From Mesorhizobium atlanticum (lineage in GTDB: Bacteria > Pseudomonadota > Alphaproteobacteria > Rhizobiales > Rhizobiaceae), in contig NZ_QMBQ01000008.1 in NCBI RefSeq assembly GCF_003289965.1, positions 1-64,000 on the forward strand: a DNA stretch of 64,000 nt, in the 5' to 3' direction. Under the pieces are notes generated by a model that saw nothing but the letters and a program-made list of their open reading frames with translations, was not told the origin of the DNA and did no database searches. Made by a program: the position numbers and the translations under genes. This document shows, in pieces, positions 34,194 through 43,321 of the stretch. How positions within the stretch are numbered: position 1 is the first letter of the stretch; the number at the start of each line of letters is the position of its first letter.

Positions 34194-35285
34194 TCAGCCC
34201 GCGCTGGACTTTCTCTGACCCCGCGAGGCCAGGAAGTGTTTGTAACCTTTCTGGCCCATGCGCGCGGTCAACGCCTCGCGTGTCTCGGCTTCTCCGCATG
34301 CCGCCAGGATCTCGTCGAAATGATCGTGCAAAATTTCCTGGATCACGGGGTCGTTGAAATAAGTATCCAACGAAACGCCGTCCGGCACGCTTGGGGCATC
34401 CATCAGGCTCCAGAAGGCGCGCCCGTGGGTCGAGACAAAGTCCCGGGCACGTGAAGCCAGTTCGCGCACGATGGCACTTCGCCGTGCGCACGAGCGCTGA
34501 TGGGCGGCTTTGCTGAATGTCCTCAGGCCCGGCATTGAGGGCTGCGCGCCGTGTACGTTGCTCCCGTGAATACGGTAGGCCGATAGCGGAAGGTCTATGC
34601 AGGCCGAACCAGCCAAGGCATGGACGAACGGCATGAAATAATTGTCGGTCGCGGCATTGCCGACAACGGCCCGAGATGGCTTGCATCGGGCAAGATAATG
34701 CCGCTTGTACATGTTCGCCGTTCCAGGCGACCAGTGCCAGCCCGGTTCGTGCGGCCCTATCACCGTCGAATGTTGCCAGAGCAACTCGCGCTCTCGTCCT
34801 TCCAGGATCATGTGGTCTGAATTTAAACGATCGCGATCGAAGGGCCTGCCCACCCTAAGGTGCAGCAGCCATGCGAAACCAGAAGAGAGCGGCCGCCCGA
34901 AATGATCGGTTTCAAGAACGCCGCTCGACGTTGCCCCAATCGTCGGGCAGTCGCAGTGAAGCTGGGCATGGAAGGCCGCGAAGTTCGCGAACAGGAAATC
35001 GTCGGCGTCCACGATGCAGACCAGTTCTCCCCCGAGACGATCCAGGACGTGGAGAAATGCGCCCATCTGGTGCAGATTGTTGTCCAGATATTCGACGGCC
35101 AGCCTGGGGTCGGTATTCGCAAATCGCCCAATGACATCGCGGCTGTCGTCTGTCGACGCGTTGTCCACGACAAGGCATTCGAGGTCGTCGTAAGTTTGCG
35201 ACAGAACGCTCGATATCGCCTGGCCGACGTAGCGGCCGTAATTATGGTTGATGATGAGGAAGCTCAGCTTCGGCGGGGTCATCAC
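34194..35285 (-). CDS. Glycosyltransferase family 2
   Basis: 363 residues. A GT-A fold with LSFLIINHNYGRYVGQAISS at the nucleotide-binding end, VDNASTDDS, and the metal-binding DADD motif (VDADDFLF). The remainder, including WSPGTANMYKRHYL and a HALAGSACIDLPLSAYRIHG block, closely parallels the second half of the neighbouring fused protein, so they are related enzymes. Its start overlaps that gene's stop by four bases (35282-35285). Likely adds a sugar to a surface glycan; donor unknown. Confidence 0.88.
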   Translation of the reverse strand: MMTPPKLSFLIINHNYGRYVGQAISSVLSQTYDDLECLVVDNASTDDSRDVIGRFANTDPRLAVEYLDNNLHQMGAFLHVLDRLGGELVCIVDADDFLFANFAAFHAQLHCDCPTIGATSSGVLETDHFGRPLSSGFAWLLHLRVGRPFDRDRLNSDHMILEGRERELLWQHSTVIGPHEPGWHWSPGTANMYKRHYLARCKPSRAVVGNAATDNYFMPFVHALAGSACIDLPLSAYRIHGSNVHGAQPSMPGLRTFSKAAHQRSCARRSAIVRELASRARDFVSTHGRAFWSLMDAPSVPDGVSLDTYFNDPVIQEILHDHFDEILAACGEAETREALTARMGQKGYKHFLASRGQRKSSAG

Positions 35286-37114
35286 CGTCTCCGCGTCCTT
35301 CGCAGGAATACGCGGAAATCACGGAACAGCGACTTGTGCAGGTGGCGTATCGGAATTCGGCCGCCGAAACCGGCTCGCAGGATTGTTCTCGCCTGTGCGC
35401 CGGAGAAGCGGTTCGTGATCTCTCGGCGGAATTTCTCGTCGCCGAAAAGGGACCTTAGTTGCGGTGCGTTTTGTCTGAAAATTTCAACCGCGAGCTCATT
35501 CCTGAAATAGTCGCGCAAAGCCGCGCCGTTCTCCCGTGTGACCATGTCGACGGTCGGCCAGAATTCCGGTCCGAGCAGCCAGTCGAAACGCTCGCTCTGT
35601 TCTATCAGGAACCTCACGCTCTCATATGTGAATTGCTGCGACTTGGCCGCGTAGCTTCTCGTTCCGCTGCGTACGCCCTCCACGCTTTCACCAGTCGCGA
35701 AATAGTTGCTCGAGTGCAGGCGATAGCCCGACAGCGGCATGTCGATCAGCGCGCTGCCGGCAACGGCATGGCATATTGTGTTGAAATACCCGTCCGCCGC
35801 TGTCATCCGCGGCTTGCTGCCATCGTCCAATTGCAACAGACGCAGCACCGAGGTGCGGAACATGTTGGCGCTGCCGGGCGCCCAGAGCCAGCCTATGTGC
35901 CACCGCGGTATGGTCGCCGTGTTGGCGTGGAGGAACCGATACTGCGACGGAGAAACCGTAGGAAGCCGCAAGACCGTCTGCTCTCCGCGAAGGCCGCGCT
36001 GCGCGTCCGTCTTGTCCAACCGGTGGTGCAAATACGAGGCGGTAAGGGTCTTGCCCGTCGAATCCATCTCGGCGACGTTGGCCGACGTGAAGCCGACGCT
36101 TCGCCGCAGTGCCATATGCACCTGGATGTGCATCGAGGCGTAATTGTCGAACAGCACGTCGTCCGCATCCACGAAGGTCACGAATCCGCCATTCACCTTG
36201 TCCAGCACCCACAGGGCGGCGCCGAGCTGGCCATGGTTCTGCGCCAGCGTTTCCATCCGGAAACGCGGATCGCCCTCGATATGCCGGGCAATCACCTCCG
36301 CGCTGTCGTCGGTCGACCCGTTGTTGATGACGATGCACTCGAAATGCGGATAGTCCTGCCTGCGTATGGAGTCGATTGTCGCGCCGACGTAGCGGCCGTA
36401 GTTCCAGTTGATGACAACGAAGCTGACGAGCGGCGGCGACAGCGCGCCGCCCGCGAGCTCGCCGATGTCGCGTCCGGCGATCGTGAATGACTTGGTTGCG
36501 CCGATCGATGCTTCGCCGATCTTGATTTTGCGTATGACGATCTGCTGGTCCTGGTGCAGCAGCTCATATTCGCCGGCGATCTGCTGCAGGAAGGCTTCCA
36601 TCCCCACAGCTGGACGTTTTGCTGCCGGCCGGTCCCTTCCCCACCGATAGTCGTCCAGGATCATTAGGCCGTCCTTGTCGAGCAGGTCCCAACCCAGTCT
36701 GGCATCGGTGTAGGTGGATGCGGCGGAATGATCGCCATCGACATAGACCACGTTGTAGAGTCGCTGTTCGGCGGCCAGTGCCGGCAGGACCACCACCGAG
36801 CAGCCCTTGCGCTTCTCGACCCGGTCGGCGAAGGGCATGAGGTTCTGGTCGAAACGTCTTTCGACCTCGGCCATGTCGGATTCATATTTCGAGCCGCGCT
36901 CGACATGCTCTTCGCTGCCCTGAAAGGTATCCACGCAGGTGATGCGGGATTTTGGCAGGAATTGCAGGAAAAACAGCGCGGAACGGCCCTCGAATGAGCC
37001 GATTTCCAGCACTGCGGTCGCGGCGTCGATCCTGTCGTGGAGGAGTTCCTCCCAAAGGTTCAGGTGATGGGAGGTCCAGTCATAGGTAAACCGTCCACCT
37101 GCGAAATAATCCAT
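35282..37114 (-). CDS. Fused class I methyltransferase and GT2 glycosyltransferase
   Basis: 610 residues. The N-terminal third (1-220) is a Methyltransf_24-type SAM-binding domain: VLEIGSFEGRSALFFLQFLP, then VVYVDGDHSAASTYTDA and LMILDDYRWG. The second part, from about 230, is a GT2 domain with FVVINWNYGRYVGATIDSIR, NNGSTDDS and VDADD. The tail parallels the separate GT next to it. Translation starts at the ATG at 37114 (after gggggaag). Such fusions occur in rhizobial polysaccharide or cell-surface glycan clusters and suggest a methylated sugar product. Confidence 0.88.
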   Translation of the reverse strand: MDYFAGGRFTYDWTSHHLNLWEELLHDRIDAATAVLEIGSFEGRSALFFLQFLPKSRITCVDTFQGSEEHVERGSKYESDMAEVERRFDQNLMPFADRVEKRKGCSVVVLPALAAEQRLYNVVYVDGDHSAASTYTDARLGWDLLDKDGLMILDDYRWGRDRPAAKRPAVGMEAFLQQIAGEYELLHQDQQIVIRKIKIGEASIGATKSFTIAGRDIGELAGGALSPPLVSFVVINWNYGRYVGATIDSIRRQDYPHFECIVINNGSTDDSAEVIARHIEGDPRFRMETLAQNHGQLGAALWVLDKVNGGFVTFVDADDVLFDNYASMHIQVHMALRRSVGFTSANVAEMDSTGKTLTASYLHHRLDKTDAQRGLRGEQTVLRLPTVSPSQYRFLHANTATIPRWHIGWLWAPGSANMFRTSVLRLLQLDDGSKPRMTAADGYFNTICHAVAGSALIDMPLSGYRLHSSNYFATGESVEGVRSGTRSYAAKSQQFTYESVRFLIEQSERFDWLLGPEFWPTVDMVTRENGAALRDYFRNELAVEIFRQNAPQLRSLFGDEKFRREITNRFSGAQARTILRAGFGGRIPIRHLHKSLFRDFRVFLRRTRRR

Positions 37115-37696
37115 TCTTCCCCCATCAGGTCCGGTGCCCGAAGCGAGCACATGACCAGTCCCAATTGCCGGTGCGCGAACACCTGCCCCGGTGATCGGCA
37201 CCTCTTTAATTCCAACCCCATTGCCCGGAAATCACAGGCAAGCCTGCAGCGTACCATCGATCGTTCCGCCGCGTCGACGACAGAACTGCGGGTGGGGCCG
37301 CGCCGAAGTCCCCCCATCGACGGGACTGCGTCGAAATCTGCTGACAATGGAGGTCGAACTGGCCCGGGTGCCGGATGAGGTGCGAATTAAACCGAGCGCT
37401 CGTCATAGAAAGCGCGGATTTCGTCGGGATCACGGACCGGAAGGGCGGTTTGAAGGGGCGTTATGGGAAAACTCCGGAACGAGGATGAACCGCGGACGTC
37501 CCGCCGACCCTTGGGCGATTTGGTCGCGGCGCCTGGATCGGCCGTCGCCCATTGCGCAAGTGCCGGCGGAACAATAGATGGTGCGGGGCGTCCATGGATG
37601 TTGCGCTGCACCCATGATGGTGCGGCGGGGGCGATCCTGCGGGCCTTTGATGGAATGACGCCTTAACAGACTGCTTGAACAAACAGGAATAACTGT
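37115..37696. other. 582-bp gap without a convincing gene
   Basis: The stretch contains short open frames on both strands (up to 74 codons), none with a known motif. A weak candidate is the 67-codon frame 37463-37666 (+), lacking a good ribosome site. No hairpin with a T-run was found by eye. Best described as long regulatory spacer or decayed sequence between the glycosyltransferases and pmbA. Confidence 0.5.
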
Positions 37697-39040
37697 ATGA
37701 CCAATCAGCTCGACGCAGCGAAATTGACCGACCGCGTGACGGCGCTCGTCGAGGCCGCCAGGCGCGCCGGCGCCGACGCGGCCGATGCGGTGGCGGTGCG
37801 CGGCCGCTCGGCCGGCGTCTCGGTGCGGCTGGGCAAGGTCGAGAGCACCGAATCGTCGGAGAGCGAGGACGTCTCGCTGCGCGTCTTCATCGGCCAGCGT
37901 GTCGCGAGCGTCTCGGCCACCGCCGCTTCCGATCCGAAGGCGCTCGCCGAGCGTGCCGTGGCCATGGCGAAGGTTTCGCCCGAAGATCCGTTCCAGGGGC
38001 TTGCCGATCCCGCGCTGCTTGCCCGCAATTTGCGCGATCTGGATCTCTTCGATCCGACCGAGGTGCCGGCAGACCAGCTGAAGGAGGCAGCGCTTGCCGC
38101 CGAAGCGGCCGCATTGGCTGTCAAGGGCGTCACCAATTCCTCGGGCAGCAGCGCCAGTGCGGGCCTCGGTGGCCTGGTGCTCGCCACCTCGCATGGCTTC
38201 GTCGGCCAGTATGTCGCCTCGCGCTTCTCGCGCTCGACAAGCGTCATCGCTGGGGAGGGCACGGCCATGGAGCGCGACTATGAATTTTCATCGCGCCAGC
38301 ATTTCGCCGATCTCGACGCGCCGGAAGAGATCGGCCGCAAGGCCGGCGAACGCGCCGTGCGCCGGCTGGGCGCGCGCAAGGCCGCGACCGGCCCGGTCGA
38401 CGTGGTGTTCGATCCGCGCGTCGCGCGCGGCATTGCCGGCCATCTCGCCGGCGCCATCAACGGCGCTTCGGTCGCGCGCAAGACCAGCTTCCTGCGCGAC
38501 ATGATGGGCAAGCAAGTGGCCTCGGCCGGAATCACCGTCACCGACGAACCCTTGCGGCGGCGCGGTCAAGCCTCACGGCCCTTCGATGGCGAAGGCGTCG
38601 AGGGCGAGAGGCTGCTGATGGTCGAGAAGGGCGTGCTCAACCACTGGTTCCTATCGACCTCGGCCGCGCGCGAGCTTGGTCTTGTCACCAACGGCCGGGG
38701 CTCGCGCAGCGGCTCATCGGTTTCGCCGTCCTCGACCAACCTTGCCATCGAGCCCGGCGAGCGTTCGCCGGACGACCTGATCGCGTCGTTGAGGCGCGGC
38801 TTCTACGTCACCGAGGTGTTCGGCCAGGGCGTCGACATGGTGACCGGCGAATACAGCCGCGGCGCCTCCGGCTACTGGATCGAGAACGGCGCGCTGGCCT
38901 ATCCGGTGGCCGAGGTGACGATCGCCTCCAACCTGAAGACCATGTTCCTCAACATGGTGCCGGCGAACGACCTCGACCGCAATTTCGGCACGGCTGCCCC
39001 GACGCTCCTGATCGAAGGGATGACCCTTGCCGGCGCTTGA
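37697..39040 (+). CDS. pmbA: TldD/PmbA-family metalloprotease subunit
   Basis: 447 residues, full length for PmbA/TldE. The family segments are GVSVRLGKVESTESSESEDV near the start, SSGSSASAGLGGLVLATSHGF, and FGQGVDMVTGEYSRGASGYWIENGALAYPV near the end. It lacks the HExxH of TldD, as expected for the PmbA partner. TldD/PmbA are the proteolytic pair that process small peptides such as microcins and CcdA. It is the first of a row of overlapping genes into lipid A assembly, the next starting 13 bases inside it. Confidence 0.92.
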   Translation: MTNQLDAAKLTDRVTALVEAARRAGADAADAVAVRGRSAGVSVRLGKVESTESSESEDVSLRVFIGQRVASVSATAASDPKALAERAVAMAKVSPEDPFQGLADPALLARNLRDLDLFDPTEVPADQLKEAALAAEAAALAVKGVTNSSGSSASAGLGGLVLATSHGFVGQYVASRFSRSTSVIAGEGTAMERDYEFSSRQHFADLDAPEEIGRKAGERAVRRLGARKAATGPVDVVFDPRVARGIAGHLAGAINGASVARKTSFLRDMMGKQVASAGITVTDEPLRRRGQASRPFDGEGVEGERLLMVEKGVLNHWFLSTSAARELGLVTNGRGSRSGSSVSPSSTNLAIEPGERSPDDLIASLRRGFYVTEVFGQGVDMVTGEYSRGASGYWIENGALAYPVAEVTIASNLKTMFLNMVPANDLDRNFGTAAPTLLIEGMTLAGA

Positions 39041-39836
39041 CCAACTGACCTCCAGCGCGGTCGGCGAGGACCTCGCTTTGCTACGCGATGCCGCCCGCGA
39101 AGCCGGCCTCATCGCCATGCGTTATTTCGGCAACAACCCGCAGGTGTGGATGAAGGGCGGCACCTCGCCGGTGAGCGAGGCCGACCATGCGGCCGACGCC
39201 TATCTTCGCGAGACCTTGCTCAAGGCGCGTCCGGATTATGGCTGGCTGTCGGAAGAGACCGCCGATGACCACGCCAGGCTGTCGGCCCGCCGCACCTTCG
39301 TCGTCGACCCGATCGACGGCACGCGCGGCTTTCTCGATGGCCTGCATTCCTGGTGCGTCAGTGTCGCCGTGGTCGAGAACGGGCGCTCGCTCGCCGGCGT
39401 GCTCGAATGCCCGGCCAAGCATGAAACCTACTGGGCGCTGCCGGGCGAGGGAGCCTATCTCAACGACAAGCGCATCCATTTGCGTCCGCTGGGTGAGAGC
39501 GTCGATATCGGCGGCCCCAAGCCGCTGGTCGATCGGATGCCGGAAGCCTGGCACGACAGGCTGCGGCGGGCCGCCTACATTCCTTCACTCGCCTACCGGC
39601 TTGCGATGATTGCCGCCGGCAAGCTCGACGCGACCTTCGTCAAGCCGAACGCGCATGACTGGGACATCGCCGCCGCCGATCTCATCCTCACCGAGGCCGG
39701 CGGCGCGTTGCTCGACGGCCACGGCAAGCCGCCGCGCTATGCCGGCGAGGTGATCAATCACGGTGCGCTCGCCGCCGGCAGCGGCGACCTGCTCGGCGTG
39801 CTCACCGGCGTCCTTGCCGGACTTGACGAAGGGTGA
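39027..39836 (+). CDS. Inositol-monophosphatase/CysQ-type Li-sensitive phosphatase
   Basis: 269 residues with the metal-binding signature DPIDGTRGF (about 90-98), WLSEETADD before it and the WDIAAADLILTEAGG end motif. These belong to the inositol monophosphatase / 3'(2'),5'-bisphosphate nucleotidase superfamily; CysQ removes PAP during sulfate assimilation. In rhizobia it often sits between pmbA and DUF4170, as here. Exact substrate (inositol phosphate or PAP) is not decided. Starts by overlap inside pmbA. Confidence 0.88.
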   Translation: MPALDQLTSSAVGEDLALLRDAAREAGLIAMRYFGNNPQVWMKGGTSPVSEADHAADAYLRETLLKARPDYGWLSEETADDHARLSARRTFVVDPIDGTRGFLDGLHSWCVSVAVVENGRSLAGVLECPAKHETYWALPGEGAYLNDKRIHLRPLGESVDIGGPKPLVDRMPEAWHDRLRRAAYIPSLAYRLAMIAAGKLDATFVKPNAHDWDIAAADLILTEAGGALLDGHGKPPRYAGEVINHGALAAGSGDLLGVLTGVLAGLDEG

Positions 39837-39911
39837 GGCGGTCGGCGGTTCCAAAACCGGCAGCTTTGGTCTAAAACCTGTCACGAATTCATAAGCATGC
39901 GAAGGATCGGC

Positions 39912-40157
39912 ATGGCCGTGGAAGACGGAAAGAAACAGCTTTTGCACCTGGTTTTTGGTGGGGAGCTGAAAAAGCTGGGTGGAACCGAGTTTCGTGACCT
40001 GGACGCGCTCGACATCGTCGGCATCTACCCCGACTATCAAACGGCGCACGCTGCGTGGAAGGCGAAGGCGCAAGCCAGTGTCGACAATGCCCATATGCGT
40101 TATTTCGTTGTTCATCTGCACCGTCTGCTCGACCCAGAATCGAAGGTCGGCGGTTGA
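39912..40157 (+). CDS. DUF4170 small protein
   Basis: 81 residues (MAVEDGKKQLLHLVFGGELK..., ending VVHLHRLLDPESKVGG). It matches the DUF4170 pattern: FGGELKKLGGTEF, then LDIVGIYPDYQTAHAAW and MRYFVVHLHRLL. The ATG at 39912 is preferred to one at 39897. It sits directly before the DUF374 acyltransferase in the rhizobial lipid A block. Function unknown. Confidence 0.88.
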   Translation: MAVEDGKKQLLHLVFGGELKKLGGTEFRDLDALDIVGIYPDYQTAHAAWKAKAQASVDNAHMRYFVVHLHRLLDPESKVGG

Positions 40158-40162
40158 CGTCG

Positions 40163-40942
40163 ATGGAGCATGAAGCGGTGAAAGGGGCGACCAGGCGGCG
40201 CGCCGCCAGACGCGGCGGAACGCGCACGCTATGGCGGCGCATCCGCGAGCCGTTGGCGCAGTCGAATTTCGTCAAGAATTTCATCGCCAGCCTGTTTGCC
40301 TGGTTCCTGCGACTGATTCGCCTCACCAGTCCGCTCGTCGAAGGCTCGACGAAGGTGGCCGGCGGCGCTTATGCGCATCTTGAGCCCGGCATCATCGCGC
40401 TCTGGCACGGCCAGCATCTTCTGACGCCTGCCTATTACCCCAAGGGCCGGCCGCTGGTCGCCATGGTTTCGCGCAGCGCCGACGCCGAGCTCCAGGCGTT
40501 GATGCTCGAGAAATTCGGCATCGAGGCGGTGCGCGGTTCCGGCGGCCGCAACAGTTCGAATCATCTCGACAAGGGTGGCGCCAAGGCCTTGATCGCGCTC
40601 AGGAAGTCGCTCATCGCCGGCAAGAATGTCGCCATGATCGCCGATATTCCGAACGGCAAGCCGCGCGACGCCGGACTTGGCATCGTTCTTCTGGCAAGGC
40701 TTTCCGGCCGGCCGATCCTGCCCTCGGCCATCGCCACCAGCCGCCGCAAGGTGCTTGAGAAGAGCTGGGACAAGACCACCATCAACCTGCCTTTCGGGCG
40801 CTCCGCGGTTATCGTGGGACCCCCGGTCTTCGTGCCGGCCGATGCCGACGATGCCGAGATGGAGCGCAAGCGCCAGGAGGTCACCGCCTCCCTCAACGCC
40901 GCAATGGCCGAGGCCTATCGCCTCGTGGACGGCGGCAAATGA
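40163..40942 (+). CDS. DUF374 lysophospholipid-acyltransferase-like protein
   Basis: 259 residues. After a basic N-terminus there is one hydrophobic segment (about 35-52), then the DUF374 acyltransferase pattern GIIALWHGQHLLTPAYYP (an H-x4-like His), VSRSADAELQALMLEKFGIE, VRGSGGRNSS and MIADIPNGKPRDAG. Family members are thought to acylate lipid A or phospholipid. Its stop overlaps the waaA start by four bases (ATGA), so it belongs to the Kdo/lipid A operon. Distinct from the classic LpxL/LpxM. Confidence 0.9.
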   Translation: MEHEAVKGATRRRAARRGGTRTLWRRIREPLAQSNFVKNFIASLFAWFLRLIRLTSPLVEGSTKVAGGAYAHLEPGIIALWHGQHLLTPAYYPKGRPLVAMVSRSADAELQALMLEKFGIEAVRGSGGRNSSNHLDKGGAKALIALRKSLIAGKNVAMIADIPNGKPRDAGLGIVLLARLSGRPILPSAIATSRRKVLEKSWDKTTINLPFGRSAVIVGPPVFVPADADDAEMERKRQEVTASLNAAMAEAYRLVDGGK

Positions 40943-42255
40943 GCGAGCGCTGGGCGCGGGCGGCCCTGACCGCCTACCGCTATGCGGGGGCGGTCGCCTA
41001 TCCGCTGATCGGCCCTTATGTCGCCTGGCGCGCCTCGCGCGGCAAGGAGGATCGCGCCCGGCGCCGCGAGCGCTACGGCGTCGCCGGCCGGCCCCGGCCG
41101 GAAGGGCCGGTGATCTGGATCCATGCGGCAAGCGTCGGCGAGACGATCGCAGTGGTGCCGCTGGTCGAGAGCATCCTCGACTACGGTGTCAACATCGTCC
41201 TGACCACCGGCACCGTGACCTCGGCCAAGGTCGCCGACGAGCGCCTTGGCGAGCGCATCATCCACCAATATGTGCCGCTCGACCTCAAGCCCGCCGTCAG
41301 CCGCTTCCTCGATCATTGGCGGCCGGAACTGGCGATCATCGCCGAATCGGAGATCTGGCCGATGACCATCCTGGAACTGGGCGCCCGCAACGTGCCGCAG
41401 GTTCTGGTCAACGGCAGGCTGTCGGACCGCTCCTTCACCTCGTGGAAGAAGCGCGCCGGCGTCGCCGAGGCGCTGTTCGAGAACCTCGCCCATGTCATTG
41501 CCCAATCGGATGTCGACGGCGAACGGTTTCGCGCGCTCGGCGCCCGGCCGGTCACGGTTTCCGGCAACCTCAAGGTCGACACCAACCCGCCGCCGGTCGA
41601 CGACCGGGCCCTGGGCACCCTGCAGCGCCAAATCGGCAACCGCCCGACCTGGGCGGCGATATCGACCCATGACGGCGAGGAGGTTGTGGCCGCCGAGGTC
41701 CATGCCAGCCTGCACAGGCGCCACCATGGGCTTCTGACCATCATCGTGCCGCGTCACCCCGACCGCGCCGACGCGCTTGCCGCGCAGATTTCCGGCATGG
41801 GCCTGACGGTGGCGAGGCGCAGCAAGGGCGACCGCATCTCGCCCGACACCGATATCCTTCTGGGCGACACGATCGGCGAGATGGGGCTTTACCTGAGGCT
41901 GACCGAGATCGCTTTCGTCGGCCGCTCGCTGACCTCGGAAGGCGGCCAGAATCCGCTTGAGCCCGCAATGCTCGAAACCGCGGTGCTTGCCGGGCGCAAT
42001 GTGCAGAATTTCCGCGAGGCCTACCAGCGCCTGCTCGACAGCGGCGGCGCCAAGCTGGTGCGCGACCGCGACATGCTGACCGGCGCCGTCAATTTCCTTC
42101 TGACCAACGAGGTGGCGCGCCACGAAATGATCGCGGCGGGTGCCGCCACCGTCGACGAGATGCGCGGCGCGCTTGCCCGCACGCTGAAATCGCTGGAGCC
42201 CTATATCCAACCGCTGGTCGTGAAGGCGCGCCTGAAAGGCGCTAACGGGCGATGA
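40939..42255 (+). CDS. waaA: 3-deoxy-D-manno-octulosonic acid transferase
   Basis: 438 residues. An N-terminal membrane-associated helix precedes two Rossmann domains: PVIWIHAASVGETIAVVPLV with the acceptor-site Glu, then ELAIIAESEIWPMTILELG, and the CMP-Kdo site FVGRSLTSEGGQNPLEPAML. WaaA (KdtA) transfers Kdo from CMP-Kdo to lipid IVA. Starts in the ATGA overlap with the DUF374 gene and is followed by lpxK after one base. Confidence 0.96.
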   Translation: MSERWARAALTAYRYAGAVAYPLIGPYVAWRASRGKEDRARRRERYGVAGRPRPEGPVIWIHAASVGETIAVVPLVESILDYGVNIVLTTGTVTSAKVADERLGERIIHQYVPLDLKPAVSRFLDHWRPELAIIAESEIWPMTILELGARNVPQVLVNGRLSDRSFTSWKKRAGVAEALFENLAHVIAQSDVDGERFRALGARPVTVSGNLKVDTNPPPVDDRALGTLQRQIGNRPTWAAISTHDGEEVVAAEVHASLHRRHHGLLTIIVPRHPDRADALAAQISGMGLTVARRSKGDRISPDTDILLGDTIGEMGLYLRLTEIAFVGRSLTSEGGQNPLEPAMLETAVLAGRNVQNFREAYQRLLDSGGAKLVRDRDMLTGAVNFLLTNEVARHEMIAAGAATVDEMRGALARTLKSLEPYIQPLVVKARLKGANGR

Positions 42256-42256
42256 G

Positions 42257-43285
42257 ATGACCAGCGAGGCGCCCCCCTTCTGGTGGGAAAAGCCGGATTG
42301 GCGCGTGCTCGCTCTGTCGCCGGTGTCGGCTGCCTACGGCATGGTTGCCGGCCGCCGCATGCGGCATGCCCCTCGCCAGAAGGTCGCAGCACCTGTGCTG
42401 TGCGTCGGCAATCTGACCGTCGGCGGCAGCGGCAAGACGCCGGTCGCTATCGCTCTGGCGAAGCAAGCCAGGCGCATGCAGCTCACGCCCGGCTTCCTGT
42501 CGCGCGGCCATGGCGGCTCGTTCGCCAAGCCGCATGTCGTCGATGCGCATCACGACGCCGCCAAGCATGTCGGCGACGAGCCGCTGCTTCTGGCCGAACA
42601 TGCCCCGGTGGCGGTGACGGCGAATCGCGCCGCCGGCGCGAAACTGCTGATCGAAGAGCATGGCTGCGACTTCCTGATCATGGATGACGGCTTCCAGTCG
42701 GCGCGCATCCATATCGACTATGCGCTGGTCGTGGTCGACGCCCGTTTCGGCGTCGGCAACGGCCGCGTCATCCCGGGCGGACCGCTTCGCGCCAAGGTCG
42801 TCGACCAACTGGTCTTCACCAGCGGCTTGCTGAAGATGGGCGAGGGGGCCGCCGCCGACGGCGTGGTGCGCCAGGCGGCGCGCGCCGGCCGGCCGATCTT
42901 CCTGGCGCATGTCGAGCCGGCGGATCCGTCGCGCTTCGCCGGCGGCCGCTTCCTTGCCTTCGCCGGCATCGGCCATCCGGAGAAATTCTTCGACACGGTG
43001 CGCGGCGCGGGCGGCGAAGTGCCCCAGTCGCGCGCCTTTCCGGACCATCATTTCTACGCCCAGGACGAGCTTGCCGACCTTCTGACGCTCGCCCGCCAGG
43101 AGGGGCTGCGCCTCGTCACCACTGCGAAGGACGCAGCGCGGCTGCGCCACGGCGAGGTGCCCGCCGGTTTCCTCGATCAACTGGACGTGCTCGATATCGA
43201 GGCCGTGTTCGAGCTCGATCACGTGCCCGAACGCATCATCGGCGAGACGCTCGACGCCTGGCGCCAGCGCAAGATGCGCGGCTGA
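42257..43285 (+). CDS. lpxK: Tetraacyldisaccharide 4'-kinase
   Basis: 342 residues. The Walker-A-like site VGNLTVGGSGKTPVAIALA, the DDGFQSARIHIDYALVVVDA segment and GNGRVIPGGPLRAKV are canonical LpxK motifs. It phosphorylates the 4' position of the lipid A disaccharide at the inner membrane. Starts one base after the waaA stop and closes the block that began with pmbA. No oddity. Confidence 0.96.
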   Translation: MTSEAPPFWWEKPDWRVLALSPVSAAYGMVAGRRMRHAPRQKVAAPVLCVGNLTVGGSGKTPVAIALAKQARRMQLTPGFLSRGHGGSFAKPHVVDAHHDAAKHVGDEPLLLAEHAPVAVTANRAAGAKLLIEEHGCDFLIMDDGFQSARIHIDYALVVVDARFGVGNGRVIPGGPLRAKVVDQLVFTSGLLKMGEGAAADGVVRQAARAGRPIFLAHVEPADPSRFAGGRFLAFAGIGHPEKFFDTVRGAGGEVPQSRAFPDHHFYAQDELADLLTLARQEGLRLVTTAKDAARLRHGEVPAGFLDQLDVLDIEAVFELDHVPERIIGETLDAWRQRKMRG

Positions 43286-43321
43286 GTTTCCGGTGCGCCT
43301 GGTCGATCCGGTGCGCTGCGG

